Origin: an uncultured Eubacteriales bacterium
GTDB taxonomy: Bacteria; Bacillota; Clostridia; UBA1381
DNA: 64,000 nucleotides
Assembly: GCA_905199755.1 (NCBI GenBank)
Contig: CAJKHT010000004.1
Span: forward strand, 1 to 64,000
Reading direction: 5' to 3'
Positions 44,545 to 52,785 of the stretch are shown here, in pieces (position 1 is the stretch's first letter; each line of letters begins with the position of its first letter). The notes under the pieces are model-generated. The model did not search any database. It saw only the letters and a list, made by a program, of their open reading frames with translations, and was not told the origin of the DNA. The position numbers and the translations under genes are program-made.

Positions 44545-47106
44545 ATGAAAATAAAAAGACTGCTGTCGGCGGTAACGGCATTTGCGCTCATTTTCGGAGT
44601 GAGCGTTCAGGCAAAAATATCAACAGGCAGTGATTTTAAAAATCAGACTCCCTCGGAGCTGCATGTTGAAGGAAAATACATTTATAACGCAGAGGGCGAA
44701 AAGGTACGGCTGACCGGCGCAAACATTCCCGATTTACAATGGGCGACCGGCGGCGACAACGACCTTGACCGCCGTATCGGAATACTGCTTGACCAATGGA
44801 ATGCAAACTGCGTGAGACTGTGTGTTCACTCAAAATTCTGGTTCGGTCAGGAATGGTATCAGAACAGCAATTACAGCGATTACAGACGTAAGGTGGACGA
44901 CATTATAAAGCAGGTCACCTCGCGCGGAAAATATGTTATATTGAATTTGCATGAATTTTATGCAATAACCGATCAGAATAAGCGGTTCTGGGAGGATGCG
45001 GCACAGGTTTATAAAAACAATCCGGGTGTTATTTTCGGATTGCTCAACGAGCCGCACGATATAACATGGGACGAATGGCGAAACGGCGGCAAACTTAAAA
45101 CCTCCGATGCCTACGGCGAAAAAACAATAGATATTTACGGACACCAGCAGATACTCGAAATGCTCAGAAAGCAGGGCGCGAGAAACATAGTCATTGCCGG
45201 CGGACTGGACTGGGCATATTATCTCAACGGCATAGCCGACGGATATGACGGACTGGAGCACGGCTACCGGCTTGAAGAACCGCAGGGTATGGGCGGCAAC
45301 GGAATTATATATGATACGCATATTTATCCGATGAAGCCGGAATACAATCCGTTGGAAAAAGCGCTTGACTGCGTTGTGGATGATGTGCCGATACTTGTCG
45401 GTGAATACGGTCACTGGGGTGAACGCCTTTTCGATTGGTATGATAATTATATATGTGAATATCCGCATGTGTGGATGAATGAGATACAGGACTACATAGA
45501 AAGAAACGAGCTGAATTATACATGCTGGTCCTTCCATATAGGAGCAAGCCCGGCTATGTTCACGGACTATGAAACCTTTTATCCCACGAAATATTCGGGC
45601 AGATACATGAAATATGCTCTGCTTAATACTCCCGAAACCAGGCCCGATGAAAAATATCGGCGCTACAGTGATCCGTCACCGCTGTCAACATGGGAAAAAA
45701 CAATAGATTTTGATACAAATACAGCCGACTTCATGGTGTACGGCGATGAGGTGAGATGTGAAACGGGCGATTACGGAAAGCCGGACGAAAACGGCAATCC
45801 GACAAAGGGACTGCTTGTGGCATTTGACCGAAAGAACAGCGGCGACTGGAGCAGTGCCGCAACGGCTGAATTAAGCGGTGATTTCAGCGGCGCGTCATGG
45901 CTGGCGTTCAATGTAAAGGGCGACGGCGATATGCGCAAAATCGGCATCGGTATAGAGCTTAATGACGGACGGCAGTTTACAACATATATGCCGCTCGATT
46001 TGCATAAAAACTGGAAAAATTATTATCTGCCGCTTGATGTGTTCAAGGGAGATTACGGCTTGCTTGATACCGATATGATAAAATCGGTGATGTTTACTTC
46101 GCTTGAAGAGGGCAAGGGCAGCTTTACGGTTGATAACATCACTGTGGGCGGTCTGCCGTATGAGGAAAAAGCGGAATTTACGGTTTCGGATAAAACCGAA
46201 AAGGAACAGATGACATGGAAAGCATGGGAGGACGACGAAAATTCCTACGAGGACTCCTTTACCTATGTTTATGATAATGCACAGTCGCACAGCGGCGGTA
46301 CGGCAGTGAAATTTTATTATAACTGCCCCAAAAACTCCTATGGCGGTCAGGCGAGAGCCACAATTCCGAGCTCGTGGAACATAAATGACGCGACATATTT
46401 CACCTTTTGGGCAAAGGGTGACGGAACAAATCAGAAATTTATGCTCCGCTTTGAGGAGGAAAAGGGTACAAATAAAAATGAGCAGCGTTCAAATTTCAAA
46501 AAGCGCGAGCTTGAACGGTTTTGTATTTCGTTTGATGTCAATTCAACGGAATGGAAGCAGTATAAATTCAGAATTTCCGATTTGGGCATGAGCGATATAC
46601 TGCATATGCAGCGTCTCAGGTTTATAAGCCTGTTTAATCTTACGCTTGAAAGCAGCGGAAGCGTTGTAATATCCGATTTTGCCTTTACAAATAAGGGGGA
46701 AGAGCTGAAAGCGGATTACACATCACATGAAAAACCGCATAAGAGCGAAAGCATTACCGCATTGGAAACAAAGTACCCTGAGAACGTTATTATGCAGATT
46801 CCGAAAGAGTTTGAAATAGAAGCAGGAACGGAGGAGCATATAAGTATTCATCTTATGAATAAAACGGACAGACATGTGAGCGGCGAGATGAGCATTTCCG
46901 GGCTGCCCGTTGACGGAACGGCAAATGCAAAATATGACTGCTACGGCGGCTATGTTTCATATCCGCATTATCCGTGGAGAAGCTACTCGCTTACCAACTT
47001 TGCGGTGAATATACCGAAAGATAAAAAAGGCGTATATTACATAACCGTAAAAGATGAATCGCAAAACGGCATAGAGCCGATGACATATAAGCTGACCGTA
47101 AAATAA
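44545..47106 (+). CDS. Secreted GH5 glycoside hydrolase with two carbohydrate-binding-like domains
   Basis: An 853-residue exported enzyme. Signal peptide at about 1-23; GH5 (clan GH-A) catalytic domain at about 38-365 with acid/base Glu169 in FGLLNEPHD and nucleophile Glu287 in VGEYGHWG. Two jelly-roll domains follow (about 385-535 and 550-720) and a beta-rich C-terminal domain (about 730-853). GH5 members cut beta-glucans, mannans or related chains; the subfamily is not resolvable by eye. It starts 24 bases after the permease gene, so uptake and cleavage are probably co-expressed. Confidence 0.9.
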   Translation: MKIKRLLSAVTAFALIFGVSVQAKISTGSDFKNQTPSELHVEGKYIYNAEGEKVRLTGANIPDLQWATGGDNDLDRRIGILLDQWNANCVRLCVHSKFWFGQEWYQNSNYSDYRRKVDDIIKQVTSRGKYVILNLHEFYAITDQNKRFWEDAAQVYKNNPGVIFGLLNEPHDITWDEWRNGGKLKTSDAYGEKTIDIYGHQQILEMLRKQGARNIVIAGGLDWAYYLNGIADGYDGLEHGYRLEEPQGMGGNGIIYDTHIYPMKPEYNPLEKALDCVVDDVPILVGEYGHWGERLFDWYDNYICEYPHVWMNEIQDYIERNELNYTCWSFHIGASPAMFTDYETFYPTKYSGRYMKYALLNTPETRPDEKYRRYSDPSPLSTWEKTIDFDTNTADFMVYGDEVRCETGDYGKPDENGNPTKGLLVAFDRKNSGDWSSAATAELSGDFSGASWLAFNVKGDGDMRKIGIGIELNDGRQFTTYMPLDLHKNWKNYYLPLDVFKGDYGLLDTDMIKSVMFTSLEEGKGSFTVDNITVGGLPYEEKAEFTVSDKTEKEQMTWKAWEDDENSYEDSFTYVYDNAQSHSGGTAVKFYYNCPKNSYGGQARATIPSSWNINDATYFTFWAKGDGTNQKFMLRFEEEKGTNKNEQRSNFKKRELERFCISFDVNSTEWKQYKFRISDLGMSDILHMQRLRFISLFNLTLESSGSVVISDFAFTNKGEELKADYTSHEKPHKSESITALETKYPENVIMQIPKEFEIEAGTEEHISIHLMNKTDRHVSGEMSISGLPVDGTANAKYDCYGGYVSYPHYPWRSYSLTNFAVNIPKDKKGVYYITVKDESQNGIEPMTYKLTVK

Positions 47107-47141
47107 AGCGGCGGCAGTATGAAAGGAATTCGTGTTTGAGT

Positions 47142-50100
47142 ATGAAAAAATGGAAATATATAAAACGTCTTGCGTCAATGCTTTGCATATTTTCAATTAC
47201 GGCATCATTGGCGGTAAGTCCCGCAAAGGCGGCGGAAACGGTTAAATTTAACTATAAGCTGGGTATGGATTCCGATTCTCTGTTTGATACAATGTACGGC
47301 TACAGCGGAGGTACGAGCGAATCGCCGTCACAGCCGAACCTGTCAAAATCATATGTTGAGGGAAAATACGGAAAAGCTTTGCAGATAACATATCACGGAT
47401 TTAAAATAAACAATCCGGCAAAGCGCTATAATGCATATCTTTTTAAATTCAAGCAGTCGGACATAACTGTGGGAAACGAAACGATGAAAATGCTTGACCT
47501 GCTGCGTGACACAAATACCGTTTCCATGTATGTGCATACTCCCCAAACCGTTGACCATACGGGCAGCGGTGCGGCGGCAAGCCGTACTCTTGAAATGATG
47601 TTTGAATTTGCAGCAACGGACGGAAACAAAAAATATTCCAAGAAATTCCAGCTGCCGAACACAGGCGAATGGGCATATATAAGCCTGCCGGTAAATGTGT
47701 TCACGGGTAACGGCACAAATATGAAGGACGGAATACAGGGGGATAATTACACTTCTCTTACAAGCATGTCAATATCATTTCCGTATAAGGACTATTTCGG
47801 TGCAAATCCCGATGATTCGACATGGGATACTCCGTGGGACGAACCGCTCATTATTGACGAGCTGCTGTTCGACCGATCAACCGATACGGAAACGGCTGTA
47901 AATCCGCCGTCATCGGGTGAGGAGGCATATCACGAGAATGCCAATCTGAAAGCGCTGTATGTGGACGGAAACGAAGTCCCCGGTTTTGATAAAAACAGCG
48001 AGGTAAATGAAGCGGCGCTGCCGGGATATATAAAGCCGGAGGAAATAGCGGAGCATTTCAGCGTTGAGCCGGAGGCAACGGAAATAAAAAAGACAAACAC
48101 AAATCAGGCGATTACGGGAGCAAAATGTGAGCTTTCGCTGCCGTCATCACTGCCCGGACAGGGTACCGTAACGGTAACGAGTGCGTCGGGCAAGGCGAAA
48201 AAAACGTATAAAATTAATTTTACTCTCCGCAACGGCATAAGAGTGCAGAACAATAAAATAAGCGGAGACATTTCCGGCACTCTCACAATTCCGATTGTGA
48301 ACGAAAGCGCCTCCGAAACCGAAAGTGCAGCGGTTATTGCCGGAATTGCCGATAAAGACAGCGGAGCTGTTATACGTGCGTACACCTCGGAGGAAAAGAG
48401 CATGGCACCGGGAGAAAGCGCCGATTTCACAATACGCGGAGCTGTAAATGAAAACGAAACGGTACAGTTTTTTACGGTAAACAATTTGTCGGAGCTGCGC
48501 CCGGCTGCCGCTCCGTTCGTGCTGCCGTATGAAGAAATAGGAACTGCCCTGAGCAGCGGCGAATTAAGCGCGGTATCGGTACGGTTTTCGGAAAAAAGCG
48601 GTGTGCTCAGCGTCAGTGCGGCGGCAAAAAGCGGCGGCGGACTGATTGTGATTAAATCGGACGGCAAAATCATCGGTGCAAGAGCCGCTGCGGTAACGGA
48701 CGGCATGATAAATGAAGATATACCGATTGACAGCGTAAACAGCGGCGAGATGAGCGTAAGCATTATTTTCGGAGACAACAAAACCGACAGAAGCTTTTAT
48801 TATGCTTCTGCCGAAGAAATTGACGAGTGTATTGCGGAATACAAAAGCATTACGGAATCGGACGCAGCCGCATTTTACGCAAAGTACGGAAAAATACTGA
48901 ATGTTCCGTCCGAGCTGTGGGATATGCTGACCGAAAGTGAAAAAATATCCGTTTTGGTCAGTGCGGACAAAAATGTTACGGATATTGACGAAATACGCAA
49001 TGCGGTCGGCAGAGCGGCGGTTTTGCAGCTGGTGAATAAATGCGATGTTCGCATTCTGACAAAGCTGTTTAAGGAGTACAATGACATTTTATGCTTTGAC
49101 ACATCAGCGGATTTTTATGCCGAATATGTCCGCGATAACGTTTCAAAGGTGCTTGAAACCGTATCAAAAAACAGATATGAAAGTCTGGAAGCGGCGGATA
49201 AAGCGTTTTTTGACAGCGGATTTATATATGCGGTAAACAGCGTAAGCAATTATACGGAAACGGGAAAATTGCTTGAACAAAACCGGGAGCGTATCGGCAA
49301 TTCGTTTGATTATGCAAAATACAACTCACTCACCCCGGGCGAAAAAACGGAATTTTTATCATATCTGAGCAAAAGACAGATAACATCGTTTGCCGATTTA
49401 AACCGTGCGCTTTTGGAATACAATCAAAATCAAAGCACATCTTCGCCGAGTGTATCGGGCAAGGGTGACGGCAGCGGAACAATTGTCCCGGGCGATACTT
49501 CAACCGCAAAAGCACAGGAGGAAAATTCACTTCCGGCACAGAAAACGGTTTTTGGTGATGTACCTCCGTCCCATTGGGCATACGGAGCAATACAGGCACT
49601 GTACGTTTTAAAAATTGCCGACGGTATTTCGGACGGAGTTTTCGGAGCGGATAATGCCGTTACGCGTGAGCAGTTTGTAAAGCTTTTGTCGGGTGCGGCG
49701 GCATTGAATGAAAATGAAGCTGCTGCCGCAAGGTTTGATGATGTCAATCCCGATGAATGGTATGCGGCATATATAAATTCCGCGGCGGAGGCAGGAATTG
49801 TCACAGGTGTTGAAGAAAACGTATTCGGTGTGGGAAAAAGCATTACGCGTGAGGATATGGCGGTGCTTATAGCGCGCACGCTCACGGCAAAGGGAATTAC
49901 ACTTCCTTTAAGCAGCGGTGCGAAATTTGATGATGATTCAGATATTTCGGAATATGCAAAAAGAAGTGTGTATGCATTAAAGGAGCTGGGACTTATTGCC
50001 GGCATGGAAGGCAATATGTATAAGCCGAAGGAAACGGCAACCAGAGCGCAGAGCGCAAAGCTGCTCTACGGTGTATATTCGTATATTACCACAGCGGCAA

Positions 50101-52781
50101 AGGAAGAGATTGAGGAATACGGCAGATTATATAAAAAGCTGTCCGCAACAGGACTTGTAAAAAAGGCAAAAAATGCGGACGATATTGTAAGCCGCGGCGA
50201 ATTTGCAGCGGTGATGGCGGCATTTATGAATAAAAAGGACAATGTCTTTTCAAACGGTGAGGTAATGTATGCCGATGTGCCGCCGGGTAGCGTTTACTAT
50301 GATGATGTAATGTATCTTTATGCAAAGAACATTATATCGGGAAGTATGGGCAGCTTCAGCCCGGAGGCTCCGATAACGGTTTCGGATGCACTGTCGATGA
50401 TTGTAAAGGCGCTGGGCTATGGCGAGCTTATGAAAACAGAGGGTATAACCGATTACAATGCGGCGGCGGTAAGATATAAAATTATCGAGGATAATTACGG
50501 CGCATATGATTCTCCGATGAATTTTGAAACGGTTATGAAGCTTATAGACCATGTCAAGGACGTGAATGTCGTAAAAGCCGATTTGTCGGGCGCGTCACCG
50601 TCCTATGCGGTGACAGAGGAAACCGCACTGTATTACTATCACGGTATCCTCACGGTAAAGGGAATTTTAAGGAGCGCCGGTGTGCGTGCAATAGATTCCG
50701 GCTTGAAAACAAACAGCAATACGGCAGGAATAGGAGATATGATGTATGACTGTGCCGACACGGAGATATATAAAAATCTCGGCTGCGAGGTAAAGGGTTA
50801 TTACAGGGAAGATGAAGAAATCCTGCTGTATGCGGAGGCAACCGAAAGAAACAGCATTGTTACGGTAAGCAAGGAGCAGACGGAGTCCTTTGAACAGTCA
50901 AAGCTGTATTACTGGGACGGAGCATCAAAGCGCAGCATCGAAATTCCGAAGAGCGCACGTCTTATGAAAAATTACAGCTGCATCTCAAAGCTGACGGAGG
51001 ACGACTGCAAAAATGCGGAGGAAATAATTTTAATCGACAATAACAGAGACGGCGAGTACGAGGCAGTCAATATAATAAACGAAAAAACGTACTTTGTAAA
51101 CCAAATATCTGCGGAAAGCGGAAAGATTTACGATTATTATGAAAATACTCCGATAACAACCGACAGCGGTATTGTGTTTAACGTTTACGATATTAACGGA
51201 AACGCGATTAGCATAGGCGATATAGGCATTAATGATGTGCTGTCGGTACAGGCGGACGATGCAAACGAAAGCTGTGTGATATATGTTTCAAAACAGCGTG
51301 ACGAGGGTACGGTAAAGGAAACGGGTACGGAAAACGGAGACCGCTATGCACGTATAGGGGACAATAAATATATCGTTGCCGATAATGTTGCGGAAAGTGC
51401 CGCGGAGGTTAAAAAGCTCACGACCGGCACGGGAGTTACCGTTTATCTCAATCACAGAAACAAAATTGCGCATGTTCTGTACAATTATAAATTCTCCGAT
51501 TTCGGTTACGGATACATTGTAAAAACAATGACCTCCGATTCGGGTGAGGATCTGCTTGTGAGAATGTATGCGGCAGGCGGCGGTTTGGAAAATGTGACGC
51601 TTTCATCAAAGGCAACGGTAAACGGTCAGAGGGCGACAACGGCACAGGCTCTGGAGGATATTCTTAAAAACTCCAACACCGATACAACAAGTGTCAGCCA
51701 GCTTGTGAAATTCAAAAAGAATACGGACGGCAAAATAAGAGAGATTAATACCGCCGACTATGTGGACGATATTGATTTGTACACAAGCTCTGCCGAATTT
51801 ACAAGGTATCATGACCTTACGGATTCATATTATCATATGCTTTACAAAGCATATGTGGGTTATGTGAGAATGGCTGATGATACGCTTATAATAAACGTAC
51901 CGTCAGACAAGTCCGACATGAACAACAAGGATTCATACGGAATTATGCAGTTTGCGGACCTGACATCAGGGACACATAAACGCGTTGAGATTTACAATAT
52001 GTCTCAGGATAAAACGGCGGGAATTGCCGTTATCCATTCATCTTCGGCGGGCGGTTATGAGCTCAACAGCAATTCCACGTCCATGGTTATAAAGAATATC
52101 GGCGAAACGCTTGAGGACGGCGAAACGCGGACTCTGCTTACGGTTTTGTATAACGGCGAGGAAAAGGAATACATGCTGGCGGAGGACTGTTCGCTGCAAA
52201 AAGAATATTCAAACAACGGAAAAACAGCCGTCAGTGTATTGGATAAGGGCGACGTTATCCGCGCCGGATTTAACGGAAAGGGCGAGGTGTGCGATTATCA
52301 TAAAATATTTGATTTAAGCAATGATGATGATCCCACAATCGTGAGCCGCGGCTTTGAGGCAGAAAATGCATCGGAGTACTACGGCTCGAAAAGAAATATG
52401 ATAGCATATTCGGGAAATGCAGAAAACGGCAATGACGATGTCCGCTGCGGCAGACTTTGGGAGGGAAACAATAACAGCGCATGGTTCCCCGGAGTGAAAT
52501 GCTCGTTTGAATTCGGATATGCAAAGGAGGTTCGCAACAATACCGTAATACTCGGTGTATATCCCGGAAGCGATGCCGATAATAAAGGCAGCGCCGACAG
52601 GTATCTGAATCTCAAAAACAGAAGAGTCTATATTATAGACGAGGTAAAAGATGAAGTAAAGCTCGGTACACCCGAGGATATAGTATCGGCGCAGTATTCG
52701 GGTGAGAGCGGAGCAAGCAGAATAATTGCGGAAAGACACAGTGATGTTGCGTCATGCATCATAATAGTAAAGAGGAGGTAA
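47142..52781 (+). CDS. Giant SLH-domain surface protein with a large uncharacterised C-terminal module
   Basis: A 1,879-residue exported protein. After a signal peptide (about 1-31) come a carbohydrate-binding-like domain (about 32-250), a beta-rich and helical middle (to ~800), three SLH repeats (about 802-985, GDVPPSHWAYGAI, FDDVNPDEWYAAYI, FDDDSDISEYAKRSV) and a degenerate fourth near 1040. The last ~850 residues match the next gene product, with DNNRDGEYE as a calcium-loop-like motif. SLH domains anchor proteins to wall polymers. A TTG at 47136 with AAAGGAA seven bases upstream is an alternative start. Function of the C-terminal module is unknown. Confidence 0.85.
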   Translation: MKKWKYIKRLASMLCIFSITASLAVSPAKAAETVKFNYKLGMDSDSLFDTMYGYSGGTSESPSQPNLSKSYVEGKYGKALQITYHGFKINNPAKRYNAYLFKFKQSDITVGNETMKMLDLLRDTNTVSMYVHTPQTVDHTGSGAAASRTLEMMFEFAATDGNKKYSKKFQLPNTGEWAYISLPVNVFTGNGTNMKDGIQGDNYTSLTSMSISFPYKDYFGANPDDSTWDTPWDEPLIIDELLFDRSTDTETAVNPPSSGEEAYHENANLKALYVDGNEVPGFDKNSEVNEAALPGYIKPEEIAEHFSVEPEATEIKKTNTNQAITGAKCELSLPSSLPGQGTVTVTSASGKAKKTYKINFTLRNGIRVQNNKISGDISGTLTIPIVNESASETESAAVIAGIADKDSGAVIRAYTSEEKSMAPGESADFTIRGAVNENETVQFFTVNNLSELRPAAAPFVLPYEEIGTALSSGELSAVSVRFSEKSGVLSVSAAAKSGGGLIVIKSDGKIIGARAAAVTDGMINEDIPIDSVNSGEMSVSIIFGDNKTDRSFYYASAEEIDECIAEYKSITESDAAAFYAKYGKILNVPSELWDMLTESEKISVLVSADKNVTDIDEIRNAVGRAAVLQLVNKCDVRILTKLFKEYNDILCFDTSADFYAEYVRDNVSKVLETVSKNRYESLEAADKAFFDSGFIYAVNSVSNYTETGKLLEQNRERIGNSFDYAKYNSLTPGEKTEFLSYLSKRQITSFADLNRALLEYNQNQSTSSPSVSGKGDGSGTIVPGDTSTAKAQEENSLPAQKTVFGDVPPSHWAYGAIQALYVLKIADGISDGVFGADNAVTREQFVKLLSGAAALNENEAAAARFDDVNPDEWYAAYINSAAEAGIVTGVEENVFGVGKSITREDMAVLIARTLTAKGITLPLSSGAKFDDDSDISEYAKRSVYALKELGLIAGMEGNMYKPKETATRAQSAKLLYGVYSYITTAAKEEIEEYGRLYKKLSATGLVKKAKNADDIVSRGEFAAVMAAFMNKKDNVFSNGEVMYADVPPGSVYYDDVMYLYAKNIISGSMGSFSPEAPITVSDALSMIVKALGYGELMKTEGITDYNAAAVRYKIIEDNYGAYDSPMNFETVMKLIDHVKDVNVVKADLSGASPSYAVTEETALYYYHGILTVKGILRSAGVRAIDSGLKTNSNTAGIGDMMYDCADTEIYKNLGCEVKGYYREDEEILLYAEATERNSIVTVSKEQTESFEQSKLYYWDGASKRSIEIPKSARLMKNYSCISKLTEDDCKNAEEIILIDNNRDGEYEAVNIINEKTYFVNQISAESGKIYDYYENTPITTDSGIVFNVYDINGNAISIGDIGINDVLSVQADDANESCVIYVSKQRDEGTVKETGTENGDRYARIGDNKYIVADNVAESAAEVKKLTTGTGVTVYLNHRNKIAHVLYNYKFSDFGYGYIVKTMTSDSGEDLLVRMYAAGGGLENVTLSSKATVNGQRATTAQALEDILKNSNTDTTSVSQLVKFKKNTDGKIREINTADYVDDIDLYTSSAEFTRYHDLTDSYYHMLYKAYVGYVRMADDTLIINVPSDKSDMNNKDSYGIMQFADLTSGTHKRVEIYNMSQDKTAGIAVIHSSSAGGYELNSNSTSMVIKNIGETLEDGETRTLLTVLYNGEEKEYMLAEDCSLQKEYSNNGKTAVSVLDKGDVIRAGFNGKGEVCDYHKIFDLSNDDDPTIVSRGFEAENASEYYGSKRNMIAYSGNAENGNDDVRCGRLWEGNNNSAWFPGVKCSFEFGYAKEVRNNTVILGVYPGSDADNKGSADRYLNLKNRRVYIIDEVKDEVKLGTPEDIVSAQYSGESGASRIIAERHSDVASCIIIVKRR

Positions 52782-52785
52782 CGGT

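Noticed and set aside
44830..45537. A 235-codon minus-strand reading frame
   Set aside because: It lies entirely inside the clear GH5 catalytic domain on the plus strand, has no family features and no ribosome-binding site; it is a shadow frame.
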